NCBI RefSeq assembly: GCF_000428885.1
Contig: NZ_KE386810.1
Location: 272,444-336,443 of the forward strand
DNA from: Geothrix fermentans DSM 14018
GTDB taxonomy: Bacteria; Acidobacteriota; Holophagae; Holophagales; Holophagaceae
Length of the DNA stretch: 64,000 nucleotides
Direction: 5' to 3'
The position numbers and the translations under genes were made by a program. Below are positions 1-8,412 of the stretch, piece after piece. The notes below the pieces were generated by a model. The model ran no database searches, was not told the origin of the DNA, and saw only the letters and a list, made by a program, of their open reading frames with translations. Every line of letters starts with the position of its first letter. Position 1 is the first letter of the stretch.

Positions 1-410
1 AAGGCGAGATCCCAGCCCTCCACGTCCATGCGGATGGGGCTGGAGCCCAGGAAGGCGCCGGCCTCCAGGGCGATGCCCACGCGCTGCTGGATCTCGGCCA
101 CCTGCGCCAGGTCGGCCTCCATGGTCCGCACCGCCACCTGGGGATGGATGGGCAGGCGGTGGTCCCGGATCTCCACCATGAGGGCCCGGACCGCCGCCAG
201 GGCCTTGGGGCCCGCGCCGGGCATGCCCAGGTCCACCGCGTCCACACCCAGGCGCGCCAGGCGGTGGATGAGGTCGCGCTTGGCGGCGATGTCGGGATCG
301 CGCACCGAGGGACTCTGGAGCCCATCCCGCAGGGTCTCGTCCAGGAGCACCGGGATGCGGCCCTGGGCCTGCGGGCCGTTCCAGTCGTTGATGAGCTCGT
401 CGAGGGTCAT
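1..410 (-). CDS. HMGL-like / 2-isopropylmalate synthase family enzyme (N-terminal part, cut by window edge)
   Basis: The reverse strand is open from an ATG at 410 to the window edge, giving the first 136 codons. The N-terminus holds the signature DETLRDGLQSP (metal-binding Asp and catalytic Arg of the HMGL-like TIM barrel), followed by an alpha/beta stretch with LGVDAVDLGMPG, typical of isopropylmalate, citramalate and homocitrate synthases. These enzymes condense acetyl-CoA with a 2-oxo acid. The substrate cannot be told from the N-terminus. It starts 7 nt after the stop of the upstream ppx gene, so the two are probably co-transcribed. Confidence 0.8.
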   Translation of the reverse strand, partial: MTLDELINDWNGPQAQGRIPVLLDETLRDGLQSPSVRDPDIAAKRDLIHRLARLGVDAVDLGMPGAGPKALAAVRALMVEIRDHRLPIHPQVAVRTMEADLAQVAEIQQRVGIALEAGAFLGSSPIRMDVEGWDLA

Positions 411-417
411 GGGGAGT

Positions 418-1914
418 TCAGCCTACGGTGACTTCGATCCTGCGGTCCAGCAGGGTGGCCAGGAGGGCGGACTTCTCGCGGAAGGCCTCCATCTCCGCCA
501 CCACGTCCCCGGCGGCCACCAGCCGCACGTGCAGGCACTCCTCGTCCATGTCCACGGTGAGGTCCCGGACGGCCTGGCGCCGCCGGCGGTCCAGGGCGTC
601 CGCCCCCCGCACCAGCGCCGCCAGCTTGCGCACCACCTGGCGGTGCCAGGGCGCCAGGGCGCGGAAGGCCTCGTGCTTGGCGTGGTGGGGCGGCTTGCCC
701 CGGTGGAAGCGCACCACCTGGGCCATCACATCCACCTCTTCGGGCCAGAAGCCCGCCAGGGCGGCGTTGCGCACCAGGTATTCGCCGTGCTTGTGGTGGC
801 TCTTCTCGGAAATGGAGAAGCCTATGTCGTGCAGCCGCGCGGCGAAGGCCAGCCACTGGCGCTCGGGATCGCCCAGCTCGAAGTGGGGCTGGAGCTCCAG
901 GAAGAGCCGGTCCGCCAGGCGGGCCACGTGGCGGCTGTGGCCCGGATCCGGATCCAGCCGCGCGGCGAGGCTCTCGATGGAGGCCCGGCGCCGGGCGGCC
1001 AGGGGCGGGATGGCCGCGCCGCCGTGCTTGAGGGCCTCCCAGACCATGCCCTCGCGCAGGCCCACGGGCAGGTGGCGCAGGGGCGGGGCGCCCAGCCACT
1101 CCATGAGAGAGAGCGTCCAGATGGCGCCCACATGGAGGGCCTCGGCGCGCTTGGGGTCCACGCCCAGGCGCTCCGTCCGCTGATGGGCATCCGTGCGCCA
1201 GAGCTTGAGGGCGTAAGCCCGCAGCTGCTCCAAGGTGAAGCCCCGGCCATCGTCCGAGCCCCTGGCCAGGTCCTCCAGCGTGCCCGAGGTGCCCAGGAGG
1301 AGCGTGGGCTCGGGCAGCTCCGTGGGCAGGTCCTTGCGGGCCTTCTTGAGGATGCGGCGGATCATCTTCCGCAGCCGCTTGAGGTCATGGGCCGTCGGAG
1401 GGTCCCCGGTCTGGGCCGCGTCCGCCAGCCGCTGGAGGCCCCATGGCAGGGAGATGCTGGCGGCCACGCGGCCGCCCGCCACCCAGGTCAGCTCCGTGCT
1501 GCCGCCACCGAGGTCAATGAGGGTCACAGGTTCCTGGGGGAAGGGGATGGCGTGGGAGACCGCCTGGTGGATGAGCCGGGCCTCCTCCTCGCCGGAGATC
1601 ACCTGGATGGGGATGCCCAGCTTCTCCGCCTCCATGACGAAGGCCTGGGCGTTCTTCGCGTCGCGCAGGGCTGCCGTGCCGCAAGCCATGACCGTCTCGC
1701 ATTCGAAGCCCTGGATGATCCGCGCCATCTGGGCCAGAGCCTCCAGGCCGGCCTGGAAGGCCTCGGGTCCGATCTCGCCGGAGGTAGCCTCACCCCGGGC
1801 CAGGCGCACCATGGCCTTCTCACGGGCAAGGACCTGCTGGCCGCCCATGGGATCCGCCTCCACCACCACCATGTGGATGGAGTTCGAACCGACATCCACC
1901 GCCGCGATCCGCAT
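418..1914 (-). CDS. ppx: Exopolyphosphatase / pppGpp phosphohydrolase (Ppx/GppA family) with C-terminal HD domain
   Basis: The 498-aa product starts with MRIAAVDVGSNSIHMVVVE, the phosphate-1 motif of the ASKHA-fold Ppx/GppA phosphatases. It continues with the phosphate-2 motif DLGGGSTEL and has a C-terminal HD-type segment (HSRHVARLADRLF, then AARLHDIGF and HHKHGEYLV), as in long Ppx proteins. The family hydrolyses polyphosphate and/or pppGpp in the cytoplasm. The ATG at 1914 was chosen because the frame upstream is open but not family-like. The downstream HMGL-like gene follows after 7 nt. Confidence 0.9.
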   Translation of the reverse strand: MRIAAVDVGSNSIHMVVVEADPMGGQQVLAREKAMVRLARGEATSGEIGPEAFQAGLEALAQMARIIQGFECETVMACGTAALRDAKNAQAFVMEAEKLGIPIQVISGEEEARLIHQAVSHAIPFPQEPVTLIDLGGGSTELTWVAGGRVAASISLPWGLQRLADAAQTGDPPTAHDLKRLRKMIRRILKKARKDLPTELPEPTLLLGTSGTLEDLARGSDDGRGFTLEQLRAYALKLWRTDAHQRTERLGVDPKRAEALHVGAIWTLSLMEWLGAPPLRHLPVGLREGMVWEALKHGGAAIPPLAARRRASIESLAARLDPDPGHSRHVARLADRLFLELQPHFELGDPERQWLAFAARLHDIGFSISEKSHHKHGEYLVRNAALAGFWPEEVDVMAQVVRFHRGKPPHHAKHEAFRALAPWHRQVVRKLAALVRGADALDRRRRQAVRDLTVDMDEECLHVRLVAAGDVVAEMEAFREKSALLATLLDRRIEVTVG

Positions 1915-2096
1915 GGGACGATTGTGGGCCGCGCCGGCATCCCGGCCAAAGGATTCTTGGAGGCCCTGCATGGCGATCCCGTGCGGGGGAGCGCGGCTGG
2001 GCGAGGCTGAATGAGCGGAGGGACGGGGTGAGGTTGGAAGCCGGCTTCCCCCGTGGTCTAATGTGGATTCTTCCATCCACAAACCAGGAGCCTCGC

Positions 2097-3260
2097 ATGT
2101 TCAAGCGTTGGTGCATCGGATTGGTCCTCGGAGCCGCCCTGATGGCCGCACCGCCCGTTTCGACCCGCTCTCAGGCCTGGGTGCTGGCGCTCGACGAGCG
2201 GGGAGGTCTGGTGGGCGACCTCCGGCCCGACGAACTGGAAGTGAAGGTCGGAGGCAAGGTCCGCCCCCTCACTGAACTGAAGACGCCCGCCCAGACCGCG
2301 GACATGTCCCAATCCTGGGTGCTGGTGTTCGAGCCGATCCGGGACACCACCACCCGGGCCGTCGCCTTCACGGCCGCGGCGGATTTCCTCACCAAGGTTC
2401 CGGACGGAGACCGGGTGTTTATCGTGGCGAGAGGCAAGGACTCCCTCGAGTCCCTCATGCCAGGGCTGACCGGAGATCGCGCCGCCTGGGCTTCGGCCAT
2501 GGAGAAGGTCCCAGGCATGCTCCCGGAAACCCTGACGGGGATCCCCAAGGGACAGGTGGGCGGGCAGGGCTTTGATCCGGCCGCGAAGGCACTGCCGGGA
2601 GAGCCCGGGGGGCAGGAGAAACTGGCCGCATTGCTGGCCAAATTCCAGAACGGGGCGTCCTGGGCGGGAGGAACCATGGATCAGAAGGGCCGCACGGCCC
2701 TGGACCGCCTGAACCTGAATGACTCGATGCTGGTGTCGAGTCTCGTGCAGATCTCCGGGCGGGAAATGGCAACCCTGGAGTCCATTCTCGACCAGATGGG
2801 ATCGATCCCTGGTCCCAAACACATGATCGTGTTCTCCCGGTGCGAGATGGACGACCTCGTCCATCCCTCCATCCGGTCCGCCATGAATCGGTCATTCACC
2901 CGCACCAAGGGGGACATGGGAGGGCCTGCGGAGACCGCCACTCTGGCGGTCCGGGATGTGACGATCCAGCAGCAGCGCGTCAAAGAAAAGGCGGCCAGCT
3001 CCGGGGTGATGCTCTACTCCGTTGCAGGCGCAGGTCCGAACCTCGTCGGGAACATCGGCACCATCGCGGCTGAAACGGGGGGATTCTGCTTTCCCCTCCG
3101 CTCAGAGCTTGAGCGCCAATTCGGGCAGGGGATCCAGATCTTCGGATCCCGCCACCTTCTCCGCTGGAGCGGGGATGTATCGTCGACTCAACCGGTTTCC
3201 CTTGAAATCAAGTCCAAGCGGAAGGGGATCAAGTTGATAGCTCCGTCTATGGTGAGGTAG
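2097..3260 (+). CDS. Secreted VWFA-related protein of acidobacterial type
   Basis: The 387-aa product has an N-terminal signal peptide (Lys-Arg then a hydrophobic stretch to about residue 20). A short domain follows with the pattern LVGDLRPDELEVKVGGKVR, as in the acidobacterial VWFA-related family where the text usually reads like 'vtDL..dDFev.eDGk.q'. The VWFA-like part has SWVLVFEPIRDTT and later GPKHMIVFSRCEMDD. The metal-site motif DxSxS is not obvious, so metal binding may be lost. The start is fixed by AGGAG 6 nt before ATG 2097. Function unknown; probably periplasmic or secreted. Confidence 0.65.
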   Translation: MFKRWCIGLVLGAALMAAPPVSTRSQAWVLALDERGGLVGDLRPDELEVKVGGKVRPLTELKTPAQTADMSQSWVLVFEPIRDTTTRAVAFTAAADFLTKVPDGDRVFIVARGKDSLESLMPGLTGDRAAWASAMEKVPGMLPETLTGIPKGQVGGQGFDPAAKALPGEPGGQEKLAALLAKFQNGASWAGGTMDQKGRTALDRLNLNDSMLVSSLVQISGREMATLESILDQMGSIPGPKHMIVFSRCEMDDLVHPSIRSAMNRSFTRTKGDMGGPAETATLAVRDVTIQQQRVKEKAASSGVMLYSVAGAGPNLVGNIGTIAAETGGFCFPLRSELERQFGQGIQIFGSRHLLRWSGDVSSTQPVSLEIKSKRKGIKLIAPSMVR

Positions 3261-3272
3261 CGGACCAAGAGT

Positions 3273-3303
3273 ACGAATCGATTCGTTAACAACATACGAA
3301 TCG
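3273..3303. promoter_or_regulatory. Operator-like palindrome with extra half site
   Basis: ACGAATCGATTCGT at 3273-3286 is a perfect 14-nt palindrome, and its half ACGAATCG recurs at 3296-3303. The stretch is AT-rich in an otherwise GC-rich region and lies 50-80 nt before the Sel1 gene start at 3351. Two or three half sites of this sort suggest binding of a dimeric regulator; none can be named. Confidence 0.35.
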
Positions 3304-3350
3304 GCGGAATCCTGGCCGTACGCCAGGCCCCGCCGCACGAGGCACCGCAG

Positions 3351-3707
3351 ATGAATGGGGTGGAGGCCTATGCAGCCGCCGTGGCCGGTGAGCTGGCCTC
3401 CCCCGCGTTCCAGGCGGAGCTCGAGCGGCTTCGCAAGGCCGCTGCGTCCGGGTCCATCGAGGACCTCCTGGCTGTGGCGAAGAAGCTCAGCGGCATGGGC
3501 GAAGCCGCGGATCGGGAAGCCTTCGGCTGGTTCCTCAGGGCCGCGGAGAAGGGCAGCCCGGAGGCCATGCTGCGCGTGGGCGTGGCCCTCTTCCACGGAG
3601 TTCCGGTGCCTGCCGACAAGGACGCGGCTGGGCGCTGGCTGGACCGTGCCACCCAGGCGGGACACCCCATGGCCGCCGCCGTGAAAGCCACCCTTTTCGG
3701 GGGCTGA
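3351..3707 (+). CDS. Small Sel1-like repeat protein
   Basis: The 118-aa cytoplasmic protein has no signal peptide. Residues about 60-115 form Sel1-like repeats: FLRAAEKGSPEAMLRVGVAL then WLDRATQAGHPMAAA, the alpha-helical A..(W/Y)..RAA..G...A pattern. Such repeats mediate protein-protein contacts. GAGG 8 nt upstream supports the ATG at 3351. The partner is unknown. Confidence 0.75.
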   Translation: MNGVEAYAAAVAGELASPAFQAELERLRKAAASGSIEDLLAVAKKLSGMGEAADREAFGWFLRAAEKGSPEAMLRVGVALFHGVPVPADKDAAGRWLDRATQAGHPMAAAVKATLFGG

Positions 3708-3805
3708 TGGCCCATCTCCCGGCTCCTTGAAACCTGACTTCTGGTAACCGTTGCGCCGGATCAGGCCCCCCGGCCATGCTCGATCCCACATTCCGAGGTG
3801 ATCAG

Positions 3806-5017
3806 ATGGCTTTGACGGTGGATGGCATCTTTGCGCTCATGCCCGAACTCTTCCTGCCCGAGAAGGCGCAGGGCATGACGGTCTCCGTCTACTACCAGGT
3901 GACGGGCGAGGGCGGTGGCGACTACACCTGCCTCATCGAGAACGGCGCGTTCTCCCTGAAGCGGGAGGCCAAGCCCGATGCCACCTCGGTGGTGGTCATC
4001 GGCGCCGAGGACTGGATCGCCCTGAACGAGGGCAAGCTCGATCCCATGCAGGCCTTCATGACCGGCAAGCTCAAGGGCACCGGCGACCTGGGCCTGCTCC
4101 AGAAGTTCCCCAAGTTCTTCAAGAAGCCGCAGAAGGAGAGCGGGCCGGTGAAGGCGCTGAAGGACCTGGTGCCGGCGCGGCTCGCGCTGGCGGGGGCCGG
4201 GCTCAAGGTGACCGTGGGCGGCGAGAGCTGGGGCGAGGGCGCCGAGGTGGCCGGCGACGAGGCCGCCGTGCGCGCTTTGGTCTGTGGCCTGTCGGATCCC
4301 GGCCCGGCCCTGCTGGGCGGCCAGATCCGCTACGCGGGCGACATGGGGCTCCTGCGCAAGGCCTGGAAGACCTGGTCCCAGGAACCCGAGATCACCTTCC
4401 CCGACACGCCCGGCGGCAAGGCGCTCGCCACGCTGCGCAAGCGCTACAAGGGCGGCGCCACGGGCACCATGGAGGTGAAGGTGGATGGGGTTCCCTACCG
4501 CCTGGACTTCAGCCCCGAGGGGCTCTCCGTGCGCCCCGGCGAAGTGGAGGGCGCGGCGCTGTCCATCTCCGACGCGGACTTCGCGGCCCTCAATGTCGGC
4601 AAGCTGAACCTGGTGGCGGCCCTGCTGGGCGGCGCCATCACGGTGAAGGGGGACGTGAGCCAGGTGGCGTCCTACACCGCCCACTTCGAGGCGGCCGTAA
4701 ACCCGGCGGAGGCGCTCCTGGAATCCATGCCTGAGCGTTTCAACGCCGAAAAAGCCGGAGATCTTGAAGCTGCCGTGGGTTATCAGATTGACGACCTGGG
4801 CTACACACTGTTCATCCGGAATGGGGCCTGCATGGTGTTCCCCCGCCTGCTGAAACCCTGTGATACGCTCCTGAAAGCCAAGGCCGACGACTTCATTGCC
4901 ATGAGTACCGGAACGCTGAATGCCCAGGAGGCCTTCATGACCGGAAAGATCCAGATCGAGGGCGATCCCCTTCTCATGCAGAAGGTCGCGAAGAGCTTCA
5001 AGCGTCCCGAGGCCTAG
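3806..5017 (+). CDS. Multi-domain SCP2 sterol-carrier-like protein
   Basis: The 403-aa protein consists of repeated SCP2-type lipid-binding units. The first (about residues 1-115) and last (about 310-403) are the clearest, with nearly parallel ends: QAFMTGKLKGTGDLGLLQKF and EAFMTGKIQIEGDPLLMQK. Two more diverged units lie between them, each ending in a GG.I...GD pattern. SCP2 domains bind hydrophobic ligands such as fatty acids or acyl-CoA. AGGTGAT before ATG 3806 supports this start over the in-frame ATG at 3776. No signal peptide, so cytoplasmic. The ligand is unknown. Confidence 0.75.
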   Translation: MALTVDGIFALMPELFLPEKAQGMTVSVYYQVTGEGGGDYTCLIENGAFSLKREAKPDATSVVVIGAEDWIALNEGKLDPMQAFMTGKLKGTGDLGLLQKFPKFFKKPQKESGPVKALKDLVPARLALAGAGLKVTVGGESWGEGAEVAGDEAAVRALVCGLSDPGPALLGGQIRYAGDMGLLRKAWKTWSQEPEITFPDTPGGKALATLRKRYKGGATGTMEVKVDGVPYRLDFSPEGLSVRPGEVEGAALSISDADFAALNVGKLNLVAALLGGAITVKGDVSQVASYTAHFEAAVNPAEALLESMPERFNAEKAGDLEAAVGYQIDDLGYTLFIRNGACMVFPRLLKPCDTLLKAKADDFIAMSTGTLNAQEAFMTGKIQIEGDPLLMQKVAKSFKRPEA

Positions 5018-5023
5018 TCCGCC

Positions 5024-5248
5024 ATGACCCCCGCCGCCCCGTCCCGCAAGAGATCCCCGGGCCCCAAGCCCGGGAAGGCGGCTGCGGGCACGATCCGGGT
5101 GGCGAAGGTCATCGTGCCGGTTCCCTCGCCCAAGGTCGCGGGCAAGGCGCTCCACGACCCCGAAGAGGATCTCGCGCCCGGGCCGCCCTGCGAAGGGCGC
5201 TGCGGGCACTGCCACCACCATCCCTGCCGCCTGCACGGCGGGATCTGA
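5024..5248 (+). CDS. Small protein with Cys/His-rich C-terminus
   Basis: This possible 74-aa protein starts 6 nt after the SCP2 gene. It is basic and Pro/Lys-rich, then ends in PPCEGRCGHCHHHPCRLHGG with four Cys and four His in about 20 residues, which suggests metal binding. There is no family match by eye. It ends 10 nt before the convergent regulator gene. Tight spacing and the unusual tail favour a real gene, but GC-rich frames can be open by chance. Confidence 0.4.
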   Translation: MTPAAPSRKRSPGPKPGKAAAGTIRVAKVIVPVPSPKVAGKALHDPEEDLAPGPPCEGRCGHCHHHPCRLHGGI

Positions 5249-5257
5249 GCCGGATCC

Positions 5258-6019
5258 TCAGGCGCCTTCCCAGAGCTCGCGCAGCCGCTGGTAGCCGGCC
5301 CGGCTGACGGGCAGGCGCGCGCCGTCGCGGAGGATGGCGTCGCGGTGCTCCCGGGTGTCCTGCTCGACCCGCACGAGGCGGTCGAGGTTCAGGATGTAGC
5401 TGCGGTGGATGCGGATGAAGCGGGCGGGATCGAGCTGCCCCTCCAGGCTGGCCAGGGTCTGCTGCTTGAGGAGGTTCTTCCCCTCGGTGCGGAGCAGCAC
5501 GTAGTCGTCCTGGGCCTGCACCCAGTCCAGGCGATCCAGATGCACCACGGTCACCTTGGGGCCGTCCTTCACCACGATGCGCTCCAGGGGCCTGCCTTGG
5601 CGGGCGGAGGCGGCGAGCTCCGCGGCAGGGACAGGCGTGGACGGCGGCGCGGGCTGGGCGGCCTGGATGGCCCGGGCCTTGGCCAGAGCGGCGTCGAAGC
5701 GCTCCTTCGAGAAGGGCTTGAGCAGGTAGTCCACCGCATGGGCCTCGAAGGCCCGCAGGGCGTGCTGGTCGTAGGCCGTGACGAAGACGACGGCGGGCCG
5801 CTTCCCCTCGGCCTCCAGCAGCTCGAGCACCTCGAAGCCGTCCAGCTTGGGCATCTGGATGTCCAGGAAGATGAGGTCGGGCTGGTGCTGCGCCACGGCC
5901 TTCAGGGCCTCGAAGCCGTTGGCGCACTCGGCGGCCACCTCCACGTCCGGGTGGGCGGCCAGGTGCTCGCGCACCACGGCGCGGGCCAGGTCCTCGTCGT
6001 CGATGATCAGGGCCTTCAT
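5258..6019 (-). CDS. LytTR-family response regulator
   Basis: This 253-aa regulator has an N-terminal receiver (MKALIIDDEDLAR with the acidic pair, FLDIQMPKLDG with the phospho-acceptor Asp, VTAYD, and LLKPF with the conserved Lys). It ends in a LytTR DNA-binding domain (RIVVKDGPKVTVVHLDRLDW, FIRIHRSYILNLD). Its start overlaps the stop of the partner kinase by 4 nt (ATGA). It probably acts on envelope-stress genes, judging by the LiaF-like neighbours. Confidence 0.93.
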   Translation of the reverse strand: MKALIIDDEDLARAVVREHLAAHPDVEVAAECANGFEALKAVAQHQPDLIFLDIQMPKLDGFEVLELLEAEGKRPAVVFVTAYDQHALRAFEAHAVDYLLKPFSKERFDAALAKARAIQAAQPAPPSTPVPAAELAASARQGRPLERIVVKDGPKVTVVHLDRLDWVQAQDDYVLLRTEGKNLLKQQTLASLEGQLDPARFIRIHRSYILNLDRLVRVEQDTREHRDAILRDGARLPVSRAGYQRLRELWEGA

Positions 6020-7080
6020 GGTTCAGTCTCCAGGGGGAACACGAGGATCACGCGGTGGATGCCGTCCCGTACGGCAGCCTCGAAGCCGGACCGGGTGCCG
6101 AAGCGGCCCAGCAGGCGCTGGCGGACCTGCCGCAGGCCGAGCCCGAGGCCCTGGGGCGGCGGGGCGTCCAGGTCCGCCGGGTTCTCCACCCGCACGGTGA
6201 CGAGGCCTTCCGCCACCTCCGCCGCCACCAGCAGGGTGCCCCCCTCGGGCAGGGCGGCGATGCCGTGCTTGATGGCGTTTTCCACGAGGGGCTGCAGCAG
6301 CAGCGTGGGCAGGAGGGCGGGCTCGGCGGCGGGATCGATGTGCCAGTCCAGGTGCAGCCGGGCGCCGAAGCGGATCTGCTCGATGGCCAGGTAGGCCCGC
6401 GCCAGGTCCAGCTCTTCCCGCAGAGGCACCAGGCGGCGCTCCCCCAGACCCAGGCTGCGCCGGAGGAAGTCGGACAGCAGGACGCACATCTCCCGGGCCC
6501 GGGCCGGGTCCACGGCGGTGAGGGCCGACAGCGAGTTCAGGCTGTTGAAGAGGAAGTGGGGGTTCAGCTGGGCACGCAGGGCCTTCAGCTCCGACTCCTG
6601 GGCCAGCAGCTGCAGTTCGGCGCCCTTGCGCTCGGCTTCGAGTGCGCGGTCCTGGGCCAGCATGAGGTAGCTGAGGGCCACGGAGGCCAGGTAGAGCAGG
6701 ATGCCCAGGCCCGTGAGCACGGGCAGGGCGATGCCCACCCGCTGGGGGAGGGCCTCCAGCCCGGGAATCCAGGCCAGGAGGCGGGCCAGGAGCCAGGCCA
6801 GGCCCGACCAGATTCCGCCCATGAGCACCGCCGCCAGCCCCCAGGCGGCGCCATGGGAGCCGAGGGTTTCCACCTGGCGGCCCAGGGGCAGGGCGCGGCA
6901 GAGGAACCAGGTGGACAGGAACAGGAAGGCCGCCAGGAGGCAGAGCGGCAGGGCGAGGGTGCCCGCCTCGGCCCAGCTCCAGCCCTGGCTCCGGGCGATG
7001 CCCGTGAGCAGCAGCGCGATGGGGACCCACCCCAGGAGGTAGGCCCCCAGACGGGCGCGGCTGGCCAGTAGGGGATGCAT
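6016..7080 (-). CDS. LytS/YehU-type sensor histidine kinase
   Basis: The 354-aa inner-membrane kinase has about four N-terminal membrane segments (residues 10-150), then the His_kinase domain with LRAQLNPHFLFNSLNSL, where the His of PHFLFN is phosphorylated. A compact ATPase part follows, with LVENAIKHGI as N-box and GLGLGLRQV as G-box. It overlaps its regulator by 4 nt and the upstream LiaF-like gene by 1 nt (TGATG). Cognate partner of the LytTR regulator. Confidence 0.92.
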   Translation of the reverse strand: MHPLLASRARLGAYLLGWVPIALLLTGIARSQGWSWAEAGTLALPLCLLAAFLFLSTWFLCRALPLGRQVETLGSHGAAWGLAAVLMGGIWSGLAWLLARLLAWIPGLEALPQRVGIALPVLTGLGILLYLASVALSYLMLAQDRALEAERKGAELQLLAQESELKALRAQLNPHFLFNSLNSLSALTAVDPARAREMCVLLSDFLRRSLGLGERRLVPLREELDLARAYLAIEQIRFGARLHLDWHIDPAAEPALLPTLLLQPLVENAIKHGIAALPEGGTLLVAAEVAEGLVTVRVENPADLDAPPPQGLGLGLRQVRQRLLGRFGTRSGFEAAVRDGIHRVILVFPLETEP

Positions 7081-7790
7081 CAGCTCTTGACCTCCGTGCC
7101 GCCGAAGAGGATGAGGCCGGTGATCACCAGCCGGGGGCGGCTGTCGGAGGAGGCCACGCCGTGGTGGGTGCCGTCATTGAGGGCCCCGGCGATGGCCGTG
7201 GCGCGGTTGGAGATCTCCCAGCCGTCGGGCACGCGGATCTCGCCGCCCCCGAAGAGCACGAAGACGTCGATGCGGGCCTGCCCGTTCTCCAGGGCCGCCT
7301 GGCGCAGATCCACCTCGTAGCCACCGAAGATGGCCGTCAGCTCGCCACCCTTGAAGGCCTGGGTGGACACCCGCCGCTTGAAGCCGCCGAAGATGGCCGT
7401 GCCCTGGAGGAAGTCCTCGGATCGGGCCAGCTCCGGGGGCACCCCGCGGCTCTGCTTGAGGGCCTTCACCACGATGAGGATGCCCACGGCCACCACCAGC
7501 ATGGGGGCCAGCGCCTCCGTCATGCGGCCCCGGGCGAAGGTGAAGAGCAGGAGGAAGGTCCCGCCCAGCACCAGGAACCAGCCGCCCATGCTGCCGCCGC
7601 CGCGGTCCTGCCGGATCTTGGCGAACCCCACGGCCACCAGCACCAGGGGCCAGAGCTTGAAGATGGTGTGGGCCTCGATGAGGCCGAGGTTGTCCAGGGT
7701 GAGCACGAGGCCCGCCACGATGATGGCCACGCCCACCACCAGCTTGGGGCTGAAGGGGCTCGGGGCCTTGGCTTCGTCGGGGGCGTTCAT
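7080..7790 (-). CDS. LiaF-like membrane protein with C-terminal beta domain
   Basis: The 236-aa protein has four hydrophobic segments (about residues 15-125) of the DUF5668/LiaF transmembrane type. The soluble C-terminal half carries TAIFGGFKRRV, TAIFGGYEVDLR and VLFGGGEIRVPDGW, the repeated FGG motif of the LiaF C-terminal domain. LiaF proteins hold cell-envelope two-component systems in check. Here the gene overlaps the kinase gene by 1 nt, consistent with a kinase-modulating role. Confidence 0.82.
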   Translation of the reverse strand: MNAPDEAKAPSPFSPKLVVGVAIIVAGLVLTLDNLGLIEAHTIFKLWPLVLVAVGFAKIRQDRGGGSMGGWFLVLGGTFLLLFTFARGRMTEALAPMLVVAVGILIVVKALKQSRGVPPELARSEDFLQGTAIFGGFKRRVSTQAFKGGELTAIFGGYEVDLRQAALENGQARIDVFVLFGGGEIRVPDGWEISNRATAIAGALNDGTHHGVASSDSRPRLVITGLILFGGTEVKS

Positions 7791-8212
7791 GGCTTCACCT
7801 GGGTGGACTCGGGTTCAGGATCACAGGAAACGGCGGGCGATGGGGGCGGCGGATTCCGTTGGCACCGGCGCGGCCGCTTGGGCTGCGGGAAGATGGCCCG
7901 CAGGGTGACGACGGCGCCGCCCCAGATCAGGAAGGCCGGCCACCAGCGCTCCAGCAGGCCCCAGGGGCCGAACTGGGAGATGAACCCGGCCGCGGCGAAG
8001 GCCAGCCAGATGTGGCCGCGCAGGCTGAGGGGACCGTCTTCCGCCATCCGGGCGAGGCCGAAGGCCGCCAGAGCCACGGGCCACCAGGCCAGCAGGTGCC
8101 AGGCATCAAACCAGTGGAGGCTGTCCACCAGGAGGATGAGGCCGACGGCGATGACCGCCAGGCCGAGGATCAGCTTCGCGGAGAAGACTCTGGGACGTTC
8201 CTGGGCGTTCAT
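7787..8212 (-). CDS. Small LiaF-type transmembrane protein (DUF5668-like)
   Basis: The 141-aa protein has about four membrane segments arranged like the N-terminal half of its neighbour ([19 protein letters not shown], then [16 protein letters not shown]) but lacks the FGG beta domain. The start is ATG 8212, preceded by AAGGA. The open frame extends farther upstream but overlaps the 37-aa gene. It overlaps the next gene by 4 nt. It probably arose by duplication of the LiaF transmembrane unit. Confidence 0.75.
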   Translation of the reverse strand: MNAQERPRVFSAKLILGLAVIAVGLILLVDSLHWFDAWHLLAWWPVALAAFGLARMAEDGPLSLRGHIWLAFAAAGFISQFGPWGLLERWWPAFLIWGGAVVTLRAIFPQPKRPRRCQRNPPPPSPAVSCDPEPESTQVKP

Positions 8213-8322
8213 GGGCGGTGTTCCTTTCTGCCGGAGCCGAAGGGCAGGGCGAAGGCCAGCGTGGGCAGCCACAGCGCCAGCCACCACCAGGGGCTGTCGA
8301 GGAACCATCCCGCATGGACCAT
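8209..8322 (-). CDS. 37-aa Trp-rich membrane peptide, translationally coupled to LiaF-like gene
   Basis: On the reverse strand, ATG 8322 has AAGGAG 6 nt upstream. The frame encodes 37 residues with one hydrophobic helix around [19 protein letters not shown] and a basic tail GRKEHRP, and stops with TGA overlapping the ATG of the 141-aa gene (ATGA). The ideal ribosome binding site and the coupled stop/start argue for a real small gene leading the operon. Another ATG at 8340 is possible but worse placed. Unknown function; perhaps a small regulator of the sensor complex. Confidence 0.6.
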   Translation of the reverse strand: MVHAGWFLDSPWWWLALWLPTLAFALPFGSGRKEHRP

Positions 8323-8412
8323 GGCCATCTCCTTCCGCATGTCCAGGCTACGGACCTCCCCACAGGAAACCGGCCTGGGATCGGTGAACGGGGGGCGGGG
8401 ACCGGCGAGCGG

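Noticed and set aside
8209-8322. Trp-Trp-Trp peptide as a second Trp attenuator leader
   Set aside because: No terminator or competing hairpin follows; its stop overlaps the next start, and the Trp lie in a hydrophobic helix, so it fits a membrane peptide better.
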